64,000 nt of DNA from an uncultured beta proteobacterium (GTDB lineage: Bacteria > Pseudomonadota > Gammaproteobacteria > Burkholderiales > Burkholderiaceae_C): the NCBI GenBank assembly GCA_903938815.1, contig CAJAES010000040.1, positions 1 to 64,000 on the forward strand. The letters run 5' to 3'. This document shows, piece by piece, positions 24,777 through 33,576 of the stretch. Under the pieces are notes generated by a model. It was not told where the DNA came from. It did no database searches and saw nothing but the letters and a program-made list of their open reading frames with translations. Made by a program: the position numbers and the translations under genes. How positions within the stretch are numbered: the first letter of the stretch is position 1; each line of letters starts with the position of its first letter.

Positions 24777-25796
24777 TCAGAACACGGCGTGGTCCCCGCG
24801 CTCGGGCGCGGCGGTGCCGCCGGCCAGCGCGGCGTAGAAGTCGAACAGCGTCGTCGTGCCGGTCGAGGGTGTGGCGTCGGCGTCGTAGCGGCCCGTGGCC
24901 GGGTCCAGCACCAGCATCGATTCGGTGGCGTAGTAGCGGCCGATGCGGGCCAGCTCCGCCTTGGCCGCCAGCGCCGGCACCACGCGCCCGAGCGTGGCCA
25001 GCACCGTGATGATCCCGTCCAGCAGCGCCACGGGCACCTGCTTGAAGCGCGGCGGACGGTCCAGCAGCGCGAACAGCCGCTCACCCTGCTGCCGCGGCGT
25101 GATGGCCGCACCCGGCCCGCCGATGGGCAGGATGCGGTTGCGGCGCGCGGGGTCGTCCAGGCAGTCGGCCATGAAGGCGCCGAGGTCCTCGTCGCTGATG
25201 GGCTTGCACGCCGTGAGCGTGCCGTCGCCGAACACCAGGAAGGGCTTGCCGCGCCTGACGCGCTCGAACTGCCCGGAAAGCGACTTGAAGAAGGCCGTTG
25301 GCCGCACGATGGCGTAGTCCAGGCCGGATTCGATGAGCGCCCGCTCGAACGCCAGCTTGGCCTGCTGGAACGCGAGCAGGGGCTTCTGCACGCAGATGGC
25401 CGACAGCAGCACCACCTGTTTCACGCCCGCCGCCCGTGCCGCGTCCAGCGCGTTCAGGTGCGCCTGGTGGTCGATGGCCCAGGCATCCGCCGGCGCGCCC
25501 GTGCGGGAAGCCAGGCAGGACACCAGGGCGTCGAAGGGCTCGCCCTGGAAGCCGTCACGCGCCAGCGACGCCGGGTCGGTGACGTCGCCGAAGCGCAGCG
25601 TGGCGCCCGGCAGCAGGCGGGTAGTGTCGTCCCGCGCCAGCGCGCCGGCCACGCCCGCGCGCGGCCGCACGAAGCACACCACCTCGTGGCCGCGAAGCAC
25701 CAGCGCCTGCGCCGTGGCGCGGCCGATGGTGCCGGTGGCGCCGATCAGGAAGACGCGGCGCGGGCGCCTTGCGGCCGGTGGCGGCGGCACTTCCAT
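24777..25796 (-). CDS. bciA: BciA-like divinyl (proto)chlorophyllide 8-vinyl reductase
   Basis: 339 residues. The Rossmann motif VFLIGATGTIGRATAQAL is followed by family-specific segments seen in BciA/DVR: LLSAICVQKPLLAFQQAKL, PTAFFKSLSGQ, KPISDEDLGAFMADC, ILPIGGPG and YYATESMLVLD, then a TPSTGTTTLFDFY tail. BciA reduces the 8-vinyl group of chlorophyllide precursors with NADPH during bacteriochlorophyll synthesis. No other photosynthesis gene is in the window, and the gene sits 10 bp after scpA. It is either part of a dispersed photosynthesis set or a relict/repurposed reductase. Family match is good; pathway role is open. Confidence 0.75.
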   Translation of the reverse strand: MEVPPPPAARRPRRVFLIGATGTIGRATAQALVLRGHEVVCFVRPRAGVAGALARDDTTRLLPGATLRFGDVTDPASLARDGFQGEPFDALVSCLASRTGAPADAWAIDHQAHLNALDAARAAGVKQVVLLSAICVQKPLLAFQQAKLAFERALIESGLDYAIVRPTAFFKSLSGQFERVRRGKPFLVFGDGTLTACKPISDEDLGAFMADCLDDPARRNRILPIGGPGAAITPRQQGERLFALLDRPPRFKQVPVALLDGIITVLATLGRVVPALAAKAELARIGRYYATESMLVLDPATGRYDADATPSTGTTTLFDFYAALAGGTAAPERGDHAVF

Positions 25797-25806
25797 CGGG
25801 CGCGTC

Positions 25807-26640
25807 TCAGGCCGGCGTGTAGGCCAGGCGCACGTAGATGGGTGCGAAGGCTTCGGCCTGCGTCACCTCCAGCAGGTGCTCGCGCGACAGCTCCAGCATC
25901 GCGATGAAGGTCACCACCAGCACCGCGCTGCCGCGGCTCGGCTCGAAGAGTTCATGGAACTCGACGAAGCGCCGGCCCTGCAGCCGGCGCAGCACGATGC
26001 TCATGTGCTCGCGCACCGAAAGCTGCTCGCGGCTGATGGTGTGGTGCTGGTTGAGCCGCGCGCGCTGCAGGATGTCGGCCCAGGCCACGCGCAGGTCGTC
26101 GGCGTTCACCTCGGGCCAGCGCGGCTGCAGACTCTGCTCGATGTGCACCTGCGCGCGCTGGAAATCGCGGCCGAGCACCGGCACGCGGTCCAGGCCCGCA
26201 GCGGCCAGCTTGATGCGTTCGTACTCGATGAGGCGGCGCACGAGTTCGGCGCGCGGGTCTTCGGGTTCCGCGCCGTCGGCCGTCTTCTTCGGCGGCAGCA
26301 GCATGCGCGACTTGATCTCGATGAGCATCGCCGCCATCAGCAGGTACTCGCTGGCGAGTTCGAGGTTGTGCCGGCGGATCTGGTCGACGTAATCCAGGTA
26401 CTGGCGCGTGACGCTGGCCAGCGGGATGTCGAGGATGTTGAAGTTCTGCTTGCGGATCAGGTAGAGCAGCAGGTCCAGCGGGCCCTCGAACGCATCGAGA
26501 AAGACCTCCAGCGCGTCGGGCGGGATGTAGAGGTCCGTGGGCAGCTTGAAGAGCGGCTCGCCGTACAGGCGTGCGAGGGCCACCTGGTCCACGACTTCGG
26601 GGTCGGGCCGGGGGCCGTCTTCCCGGGCCAGGGTCTCCAC
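25807..26640 (-). CDS. scpA: Segregation and condensation protein A
   Basis: 277 residues. ScpA hallmarks: FEGPLDLLLYLIRKQNFNILDIPLA near residue 70, the YLLMAAMLIEIKSRMLLP helix and a C-terminal winged helix (FIAMLELSREHLLEVTQAE). ScpA is the kleisin that links SMC heads with ScpB for chromosome condensation. I place the start at the GTG at 26640, 19 bases after the DUF3460 stop. The frame stays open upstream but overlaps that gene. The DUF3460-scpA order is typical of Burkholderiales. Confidence 0.9.
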   Translation of the reverse strand: METLAREDGPRPDPEVVDQVALARLYGEPLFKLPTDLYIPPDALEVFLDAFEGPLDLLLYLIRKQNFNILDIPLASVTRQYLDYVDQIRRHNLELASEYLLMAAMLIEIKSRMLLPPKKTADGAEPEDPRAELVRRLIEYERIKLAAAGLDRVPVLGRDFQRAQVHIEQSLQPRWPEVNADDLRVAWADILQRARLNQHHTISREQLSVREHMSIVLRRLQGRRFVEFHELFEPSRGSAVLVVTFIAMLELSREHLLEVTQAEAFAPIYVRLAYTPA

Positions 26641-26659
26641 GCGGGCCGTGCTCAGCGTC

Positions 26660-26860
26660 TCAGTGCTCGTTCGAGTAGACGTAGGGCTTCTGGGCCACGC
26701 GGGCGTCCTTCCAGTCGGCCTGCGCCTGGCGGTCGATCGGGCGGTCCCAGAGCAGGGCGCGGCCGGCACGCTGCTCGGATTCCAGGCTCGGCTTCTTCGC
26801 CTTCAGGTCCTGGATGAACTGCGTGGTATCGGATGTGTAGGGCTTCCAGAACAGCGGCAT
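26660..26860 (-). CDS. DUF3460 family protein
   Basis: 66 residues matching DUF3460: FWKPYTSDTTQFIQDLK, then GRALLWDRPID and QAQADWKDARVAQKPYVY. Known only as a small betaproteobacterial protein next to scpA or panCD. It precedes scpA by 19 bp and is divergent from the CYTH-CHAD gene with a 49-bp gap. Function unknown. Confidence 0.85.
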   Translation of the reverse strand: MPLFWKPYTSDTTQFIQDLKAKKPSLESEQRAGRALLWDRPIDRQAQADWKDARVAQKPYVYSNEH

Positions 26861-26909
26861 GGCGTTGGCAGGCAGAATCGACGAGTGATGATTTTAGCTG
26901 CCCGACCCC

Positions 26910-28571
26910 ATGCCCCTGGCTGACACCGGCGTCGAGATCGAACTCAAGTTCCAGGTGCCGCCTGCGCGCCTGGCCGCGGTGGAGCGTGCGCTGGCCACGA
27001 AAACGGCCGAGCGGGTGGCGTTGCGTGCGCGCTATTTCGACACGCCCGACGGCCGTCTGGCCGCCGCGCAGCTGGCCCTGCGCCTGCGCCGCGAGGGCGA
27101 TGTCTGGGTGCAGACGCTCAAGGGCCGCGGCGACGGCCTGATGCAGCGCCTCGAGCACGAGGTCCGCCGGCCTCCCGAAGCCGGCGACCCGCCGCCGTTG
27201 GAGCCCGGCCTGCATGCCGGCACTTCAGCGGGCGCGGCGCTGTCGGCGGCGTTGAAGGGAGGCGAGGCGCCACGCCTGGCCTACGGCACCGAGATACAGC
27301 GTCTCAGGCGCGTGCTGCGCCACGGGGGCGCTCGGGTGGAGCTGGCCCTGGACACCGGCCATGTGATCGCTGGCGATGCGCGCGCCCCGGTCTGCGAACT
27401 GGAATTCGAACTGCTGTCCGGGCCCGTTTCCGGCCTGCTCGATCTGGCGTCCCGCTGGGCCGACCGGTTCCACCTCGTGGCGGACCCGGCCACCAAGTCC
27501 GAGCGCGCGCAGTGGCTGGCGCAGGGCCGCACCCTGCGGCCGGTGGCCGGCGCCGAGCAGCCCGCGCTGGCCCCCGGCCTGCCGCTCGGGACCGCACGCG
27601 CCGCGATGATCGGTTCGGCGCTGCGGCACGCGCTGCCCAACGCGGCTGCCGTCACGGCCGGCGCCCACGGCCCCGACCACGTGCACCAGCTGCGCGTGGC
27701 CTTGCGCCGGCTGCGCAGCGTGCTGCGCGCCTTCGGGCCGCCGGACGAACCGCGCGACGCCGTGATCTCCGGACTGTTCGCATCCCTCGGGAGCACCCGC
27801 GACCTCGACGTGCTGGCGCAGACGCTGGCACCCGCCTGGGCGGCCGCACAGGCCGCCGGCTACGCAGCGCCGAAGACCACGCCCTCCGCGCCCTCGGCGC
27901 CCGTGCCGGGGCCGGGGTTGCAAGGCCTGGCCCTCCCGGCCCTGGCGCAGCCGGGCGTCACGCGCCTGTGGCTGGGCCTCATCGCGCTGGCCCGGCCGCT
28001 GGCCGACGCCTCGCCCGAGACCGCCGAGCCCTGGGACGCCCCGGCGCTCGACTGCCTGCGCCGATGGCACCGCCAGGCCCGCCGGCTGGCGGCCGACTGG
28101 ACCCGGCTCGACGACGAGAGCCGCCACCGGCTGCGCAAGCGCCTGAAGCGCCTGCGCTACCTGCTGGAGTTCTCCGCGCCGCTGCTGCCCGCCCGCGCCG
28201 CGGCGCGCGAGACGACCGCGCTGCGCGCGCTGCAGGACGCCCTGGGCCGCTGGAACGATCTGGTCCTGGCGCGCGCCCATCTGGCTGAACGGGGTGCTTC
28301 GGCTTCTTCGGGGTCGTCGGCTTCATCCGTGGGTTCAGTCGACCCGGCCGCCCCGCCCGTTCCAGCCGGCGCCGTGCCGCCGGCCCCTGTGGCATCGGCT
28401 CCAGTTCCGGCACCGATGGCCTCCGAGGCCGTGCCACCCGCCGTGTACTTCGCCGCGGGCTGGCTGTCCCGGGAAGCTCAGGCCGTGGAGGCCGACTGCG
28501 CCCGGGCTGCGAAGCGCTGGCGGCGGCTCAAGGGCGAGGCTCTCGCGGCTCGGCGTCGAAAGCGGCGCTGA
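26910..28571 (+). CDS. CYTH and CHAD domain protein (inorganic triphosphatase-like)
   Basis: 553 residues. The CYTH domain starts with EIELKFQVP (the ExExK motif) and runs to about residue 210 with Arg/Lys-rich strands (LALRLRREGDVWVQTLKGRG). The CHAD domain (about 230-450) has HQLRVALRRLRSVLRAFG and HRLRKRLKRLRYLLEFSAPL, the basic helices that bind polyphosphate. An Ala/Pro/Ser-rich segment from about 465 links to the tail. CYTH enzymes of this type hydrolyse tripolyphosphate. The last 44 bp overlap the 3' end of the convergent SulP gene, an unusually long overlap. Confidence 0.88.
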   Translation: MPLADTGVEIELKFQVPPARLAAVERALATKTAERVALRARYFDTPDGRLAAAQLALRLRREGDVWVQTLKGRGDGLMQRLEHEVRRPPEAGDPPPLEPGLHAGTSAGAALSAALKGGEAPRLAYGTEIQRLRRVLRHGGARVELALDTGHVIAGDARAPVCELEFELLSGPVSGLLDLASRWADRFHLVADPATKSERAQWLAQGRTLRPVAGAEQPALAPGLPLGTARAAMIGSALRHALPNAAAVTAGAHGPDHVHQLRVALRRLRSVLRAFGPPDEPRDAVISGLFASLGSTRDLDVLAQTLAPAWAAAQAAGYAAPKTTPSAPSAPVPGPGLQGLALPALAQPGVTRLWLGLIALARPLADASPETAEPWDAPALDCLRRWHRQARRLAADWTRLDDESRHRLRKRLKRLRYLLEFSAPLLPARAAARETTALRALQDALGRWNDLVLARAHLAERGASASSGSSASSVGSVDPAAPPVPAGAVPPAPVASAPVPAPMASEAVPPAVYFAAGWLSREAQAVEADCARAAKRWRRLKGEALAARRRKRR

Positions 28572-30204
28572 CGGTCGGAACGATGTTCTCCGGGCCGATC
28601 TCGGCCTCGAAGCCGCTGCGCCGCAGCAGGGACATCGGCTGCTCGTTGACGTGCGCCAGAACCAGCGCCGTGCCGCGCTTGTGCAGCGTCCGGTGCAACT
28701 GGTGCAGTGCCTCCAGGCCCGAGGTGTCCAGCAGCACCAGGCGGTGCATCTCGAGCACCACGGTGCGGGTGCCCTCGGGCACGCGCGCGGGCAGCGACTC
28801 GACCTTGCCCACCGCGCCGAAGAACAGCGAGCCGTAGAGTTCGAAGACCATGCTGCCCGGCGGCAGCAGCGCGGCATCGACCGGCTCCACCCGGAACAGC
28901 GTGCTCATGCGCCAGATGAAGAACACGCAGGCCAGCACCAGGCCGAGCTCCACCGCGACCGTCAGGTCGAAGATCACCGTGGTGAAGAAGGTTCCGAGCA
29001 GGATGGTCCGGTACGGCAGGTTGAACTGCTTCAGCCGCGCGAACTCGCGCCACTCGCCCATGTTCCAGGCCACGAAGGCCAGCAGGCCGGCCAGGGCCGC
29101 GAGCGGTACGTTCAGTGCCAGCGGCGCGGCCACCAGCACGACCGCCAGCAAGGTGGCCGCGTGCACCATGCCGGCGATGGGGCTGCGGCCGCCCGCGCGC
29201 ACGTTGGTCACGGTGCGCGCGATGGTGCCCGTGGCCGGGATGCCGCCGAAGAAGGGCGTCACGAAGTTGGCCACGCCCTGCGCCATGAGTTCCTGGTTGG
29301 GGTCGTGGCGCGGCACGTCGGCCATGTTGTCGGCCACGCGCGCGCACAGCAGTGATTCGATCGCGCCGAGCAGCGCGATCGTGACGGTGGGCACCACCAG
29401 CTGCTTGGCGGTGGCCCAGCTGAACTCCGGCAGCGCGAAGACCGGCAGCGCCTGCGGTATGCCGCCGAAGCGGGTGCCGATGGTCTCGACCGGGAGGTCC
29501 AGGAACGTCACGGCCAGCGTGGCGCCCACCAGCACCACCACCGTGCCCGGCAGGTGCGCTGCGATGCGCCGGGTGCGTGCGACGGCGCCCACCGGCTCGG
29601 TCGGCATCGTGTAGGACTTCGGCCAGAGCACCACCACGACGAGACTGGTCACCGCGATGGCCACGGCCCAGGGGTTGATGGTGTGCATCTGGGCGGCCAG
29701 GGTGCCGATCTGCGCGAAGAAGTCCGCCGGCATCCGTGGCGTGTCCAGGCCCAGGAAATCCTTCACCTGCGACAGCCCGATCAGGACCGCGATGCCGTTC
29801 GTGAATCCGATGACGATGGACACCGGCACGTAGCGCACCAGCGCCCCGAGCTTGAACAGCCCCATCGAGAACAGCAGCACGCCCGCCAGCATGGTGGAGA
29901 TCAGGAGATTCGCCAGGCCGTAGCGCTCGACGATGCCGTAGACGATGACGATGAAGGCGCCCGCCGGGCCGCCGATCTGCACGCTGGACCCGCCGAGCGC
30001 GCTGATGAGAAAGCCGGCGATGATGGCCGTGAAGATGCCGGCCTCCGGCTTGACGCCTGAGGCGATGGCGAACGCCATCGCCAGCGGCAGCGCCACCACG
30101 CCCACGGTGAGGCCGGCGGCCACGTCGCCCGCGAAGCGGGTGCGGTCGTAGCCCGCCAGGCTGTCGGCCAGGCGGGGGCGAAAGGGGTGCAGCTTGAGCT
30201 TCAC
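28528..30204 (-). CDS. SulP family inorganic anion transporter with STAS domain
   Basis: 558 residues with 10-12 hydrophobic segments. SulP landmarks: GVVALPLAMAFAIASGV, then IGGPAGAFIVIVYGIV and the PATGTIARTVTNVRAGGRSPIAG loop. The C-terminal STAS domain (about 440-550) includes VLEMHRLVLLDTSGLEALHQL. SulP members carry sulfate, bicarbonate or other anions across the inner membrane. The 4-bp overlap with the upstream YoaK gene (30201-30204) indicates co-transcription. Substrate unassigned; bicarbonate or sulfate are the usual choices. Confidence 0.88.
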   Translation of the reverse strand: MKLKLHPFRPRLADSLAGYDRTRFAGDVAAGLTVGVVALPLAMAFAIASGVKPEAGIFTAIIAGFLISALGGSSVQIGGPAGAFIVIVYGIVERYGLANLLISTMLAGVLLFSMGLFKLGALVRYVPVSIVIGFTNGIAVLIGLSQVKDFLGLDTPRMPADFFAQIGTLAAQMHTINPWAVAIAVTSLVVVVLWPKSYTMPTEPVGAVARTRRIAAHLPGTVVVLVGATLAVTFLDLPVETIGTRFGGIPQALPVFALPEFSWATAKQLVVPTVTIALLGAIESLLCARVADNMADVPRHDPNQELMAQGVANFVTPFFGGIPATGTIARTVTNVRAGGRSPIAGMVHAATLLAVVLVAAPLALNVPLAALAGLLAFVAWNMGEWREFARLKQFNLPYRTILLGTFFTTVIFDLTVAVELGLVLACVFFIWRMSTLFRVEPVDAALLPPGSMVFELYGSLFFGAVGKVESLPARVPEGTRTVVLEMHRLVLLDTSGLEALHQLHRTLHKRGTALVLAHVNEQPMSLLRRSGFEAEIGPENIVPTVSAAFDAEPREPRP

Positions 30205-30944
30205 AGCGCCCTGCGTGCGGCATTCAGGTCGTTCAGCAGGGGCCGCGTGGCCACCACCAGCAGCGCCACGGCCAGCGGCACCGTCGTCGCGAAGCCCACC
30301 TGCTTGAACCCGAGCGCGCCGAAGAGCCCGCCGACGAAGAACATGCCGATCAGCAGCGCGTGCATCCGGATGCGCGCTCTATCGGCCACCACCGGCACGG
30401 CGCCGGGAATGTGGTTCACATAGACGAGCTTGCCGAGTTCGATGCCGAGGTCCGTCACCAGCCCGGTCACGTGGGTGGTGCGGATGGTGGCCCGCGAGAT
30501 CTTGGTGATGACGGCGTTCTGCAGGCCCATGATGAAGCACAGCAGCAGCACCGTGGCGGGCAGCAGCAGCGCGATCTTCAGGTTCAGCGAAGCGCCCAGC
30601 AAGCCGAACGCCAGCAGCAGCGCCGCCTCCAGCAGCAGGGGCAGCGCGAAGCGGCTGTGCATGCGCCGCTGCCGCGCGTAGTTCACGAGCAGGGCCGTCG
30701 TCATGGCGCCCAGCAGGAACATCGAGAAGGCCGCGGCGCCGGCGAGCGCGAGCGTCCAGTGGCCCAGCACCAGGTCGTCGGCCATGGCCGAGACGATGCC
30801 GGTCATGTGCGAGGTGTAGCGCGCCACCGCCAGGAAGCCGCCTGCGTTGGTGGCGCCGGCCACGAAGGCCAGCAGCGCGCCCAGGCGGATGTCGGCCGTC
30901 GGCGTGCGGCGGATGTCTGTCCAGCCCCGCAGCCACGGCGTCAT
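30201..30944 (-). CDS. YoaK family membrane protein (DUF1275)
   Basis: 247 residues, six to seven predicted membrane segments. Conserved signature: GALLAFVAGATNAGGFLAVARYTSHMTG near the N terminus, then FIMGLQNAVITKISRATIRTTHVTG. DUF1275/YoaK proteins are integral inner-membrane proteins of unknown transport role. It forms a two-gene unit with the SulP transporter (overlapping stop and start), suggesting a shared small-anion or stress function. The 46-bp gap to metG is on the same strand. Confidence 0.85.
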   Translation of the reverse strand: MTPWLRGWTDIRRTPTADIRLGALLAFVAGATNAGGFLAVARYTSHMTGIVSAMADDLVLGHWTLALAGAAAFSMFLLGAMTTALLVNYARQRRMHSRFALPLLLEAALLLAFGLLGASLNLKIALLLPATVLLLCFIMGLQNAVITKISRATIRTTHVTGLVTDLGIELGKLVYVNHIPGAVPVVADRARIRMHALLIGMFFVGGLFGALGFKQVGFATTVPLAVALLVVATRPLLNDLNAARRAL

Positions 30945-30990
30945 CGCCGGGGTGTCCGGCGCTGGCGTCCCGGGCTGGCGCTGGCGTGGC

Positions 30991-33054
30991 TCACCGCACG
31001 CGCATGCCGGGCTGCGCGCCGGGCCAGGGCTCCAGCACGTGGATGCCGGGCTGCGCCTTCTCGTCGGCGTGGCTGGCGGCCAGCACCATGCCTTCGCTGA
31101 TGCCGAACTTCATCTTGCGCGGCGCCAGGTTGGCCACCAGCACCGTCAGCTTGCCGGCCAGCTGCTCGGGCGCGTAGGCGCTGGCGATGCCGCTGAAGAC
31201 ATTGCGCAGGCGGCCTTCGCCGGCGTCCAGCGTCAGGCGCAGCAGCTTGGTGCTGCCCTCCACCCGCTCGGCGGAGACGATCTTCGCGATGCGCAGGTCG
31301 ATCTTCGTGAAGTCGTCGATTCCGATCTGCTCGGCGATCGGCTCGCCGCCCGGCACCACCGGCGCCGCCACGGGGGCGGCGGGCGGCTCCAGCAGGGCGT
31401 CGATCTGCTTGGGGTCGACGCGCTGCATCAGGTGCTTGTAATCGCCGATGGCGTGGCCGCCCAGGGCCCGCGTGGCGTCGTGCCATTGCAGCGGCGCAAT
31501 GTTCAGGAAGCCCTCCACCTGCGCGGCGAGCATGGGCAGCACGGGCTTGAGGTAGAGCGTCAGCAGGCGGAAGGCCTCGATGCAGACGCTGCAGACATCG
31601 TGCAGCGCGGCGTCCTGACCTTCCTTCTTTGCCAGCTCCCAGGGCTTGTTCTGGTCGACGTATTCGTTCACGCGGTCGGCCAGCGCCATGACCTCGCGCA
31701 GCGCCTTGCCGTAGTCGCGGGTCTCGTACAGCTCGGCGATGGCCTCGTGCGGCGCGCGCAGGCCGTCGAGCAGCACGCGGCCCTCCACGCCGAGGTCGGC
31801 CGAGACGCGGCCGCCGAAGCGCTTGGCCAGGAAGCCGGCCGCGCGGCTGGCGATGTTGACGTACTTTCCGATCAGGTCGGAATTGACGCGGGCGATGAAG
31901 TCGTCGGGTTTGAAGTCGACATCCTCCACCCGCCCGTTGAGCTTGGCCGCCAGGTAGTAGCGCAGCCACTCGGGGTTCATGCCGAGTTCCAGGTAGCGCA
32001 GCGGGCTGAGGCCCGTGCCCCGGCTCTTGCTCATCTTCTCGCCGCTCAGCTGCAGGAAGCCGTGCACGAAGACGTGATCTGGCGTCTTGCGGCCGCTGAA
32101 GTGCAGCATCGCCGGCCAGAACAGCGTGTGGAAGTAGACGATGTCCTTGCCGATGAAGTGCACCTGCTCGACCGCCGGGTCGGCCATGTAGGCCTCGAAA
32201 TCGAGGCCCAGGCCGGCGAAGCGGCTCTTCAGCGACGCCAGGTAGCCGACGGGTGCGTCGAGCCAGACGTAGAAGTACTTGTCGACGGTGTCCGGGATGC
32301 GGATGCCGAAGTAGGGCGCGTCGCGCGAGATGTCCCAGTCCGACAGGCTCACGTGGCCCTGCTCGTCGGGCGCGAACCATTCCTTGATCTTGTTCAGCAC
32401 CTCGGGCTGCAGGCGGCCCGGCGTGCCCGTCCAGTCCTGCAGGAACTCGAGGCAGCGCGGCGACGAAAGCTGGAAGAAATGGTGCGCGCTGCTGCGCAGT
32501 TCGGGCGCGGCGCCCGAGAGCGCGGAGTACGGGTTCTTCAGCTCGGTGGGCGAGTAGACGGCGCCGCAGACCTCGCAGGAATCGCCGTACTGGTCCTTCG
32601 CGCCGCACTTGGGGCATTCGCCCTTGATGTAGCGGTCGGGCAGGAACATGCCCTTGACCGGGTCGTAGAACTGCTCGATGGTGCGCTCGGCGATCAGGCC
32701 CTCGCGGCGCAGCGCCAGGTAGATGCCCTGGGCGAGTTCGTGGTTCTCCGGCGCGTCGGTGCTGTGCCAGTGGTCGAAGCCGATGTGAAAGCCGTGGAGG
32801 TACTGCGGCCGCGTGGCAGCGATGCCGGCCACGAATTCCTGCGGTGTGATGCCCGCCTTCTCGGCGGCGATCATGATGGGCGCGCCGTGCGCGTCGTCGG
32901 CGCAGACGAAGTGCACCTCGTGCCCCCGCATGCGCTGCAGCCGCACCCAGATGTCGGCCTGGATGTACTCCATCATGTGGCCGATGTGGAAGGGCGCGTT
33001 GGCGTAGGGCAGCGCCGTGGTGACGAACAGCTTGCGGGGGGCGGCTTGAGACAT
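30991..33054 (-). CDS. metG: Methionyl-tRNA synthetase
   Basis: 687 residues from the ATG at 33054. Class I motifs: HIGH in NAPFHIGHM, and KMSKS in [10 protein letters not shown] four-cysteine zinc knuckle ([18 protein letters not shown]) marks the MetG1-type enzyme. The C-terminal EMAP-like tRNA-binding domain (from about 580: [19 protein letters not shown]) is present. An in-frame ATG 21 codons upstream (33117) is rejected because it would reach into the divergent promoter. Full length, essential gene. Confidence 0.96.
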   Translation of the reverse strand: MSQAAPRKLFVTTALPYANAPFHIGHMMEYIQADIWVRLQRMRGHEVHFVCADDAHGAPIMIAAEKAGITPQEFVAGIAATRPQYLHGFHIGFDHWHSTDAPENHELAQGIYLALRREGLIAERTIEQFYDPVKGMFLPDRYIKGECPKCGAKDQYGDSCEVCGAVYSPTELKNPYSALSGAAPELRSSAHHFFQLSSPRCLEFLQDWTGTPGRLQPEVLNKIKEWFAPDEQGHVSLSDWDISRDAPYFGIRIPDTVDKYFYVWLDAPVGYLASLKSRFAGLGLDFEAYMADPAVEQVHFIGKDIVYFHTLFWPAMLHFSGRKTPDHVFVHGFLQLSGEKMSKSRGTGLSPLRYLELGMNPEWLRYYLAAKLNGRVEDVDFKPDDFIARVNSDLIGKYVNIASRAAGFLAKRFGGRVSADLGVEGRVLLDGLRAPHEAIAELYETRDYGKALREVMALADRVNEYVDQNKPWELAKKEGQDAALHDVCSVCIEAFRLLTLYLKPVLPMLAAQVEGFLNIAPLQWHDATRALGGHAIGDYKHLMQRVDPKQIDALLEPPAAPVAAPVVPGGEPIAEQIGIDDFTKIDLRIAKIVSAERVEGSTKLLRLTLDAGEGRLRNVFSGIASAYAPEQLAGKLTVLVANLAPRKMKFGISEGMVLAASHADEKAQPGIHVLEPWPGAQPGMRVR

Positions 33055-33135
33055 GGGCAAGATTCTAGGACGCCCACCTTCGGGAGCACTGACAAGGCGT
33101 GCGGTGCGCGTGGGCACGCCGCAGAATGGGGCCCC

Positions 33136-33576
33136 ATGAGCTCACGCCCGACCCCCCCGCTGCGCGCGGCCTACGCGCACTTCACCGAGATCGGCACGCG
33201 CTGGTCGGACAACGACGCCTACCGGCACGTCAACAACGTCGTGTACTACGGCTTCTTCGATACGGCGGTGAACCGGCTGCTCATCGAGGCCGGCGCGCTG
33301 GACCTCGAACACTCGCCCGCGGTGGGGCTGGTCGTGGAAACGCAGTGCCGCTACTTCGCGCCCGTGAGCTTCCCCGACCGCGTCACCGTGGGGCTGCGCC
33401 TGGCCCACCTGGGCGGCAGCAGCCTGCGCTACGAGCTGGCGGTCTTCCGCAACGACGAGGCCCAGGCGTGCGCCGAGGGCCACTTCGTGCATGTCTACGT
33501 CGACCGCGCCAGCAACCGCCCGGTGCCGGTGCCGGATGCGGTGCGGGCGGCGGTGGCGCCGCTCAGGGTGTCGTGA
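33136..33576 (+). CDS. Hot-dog fold acyl-CoA thioesterase (YbgC/4HBT-like)
   Basis: 146 residues with the 4HBT catalytic pattern: [22 protein letters not shown], where the Asp in NDAYRHVNN is the usual catalytic acid. [15 protein letters not shown] follows. It hydrolyses acyl-CoA thioesters in the cytosol. Divergent from metG with an 81-bp gap. The 3' end overlaps the convergent M14 carboxypeptidase gene by 14 bp. Substrate chain length not predictable. Confidence 0.88.
   Translation: MSSRPTPPLRAAYAHFTEIGTRWSDNDAYRHVNNVVYYGFFDTAVNRLLIEAGALDLEHSPAVGLVVETQCRYFAPVSFPDRVTVGLRLAHLGGSSLRYELAVFRNDEAQACAEGHFVHVYVDRASNRPVPVPDAVRAAVAPLRVS

Noticed and set aside
30847..33576. A 909-codon plus-strand frame opposite metG
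   Set aside because: Only its last 146 codons are real (the thioesterase). The rest is antisense to metG and low-complexity.
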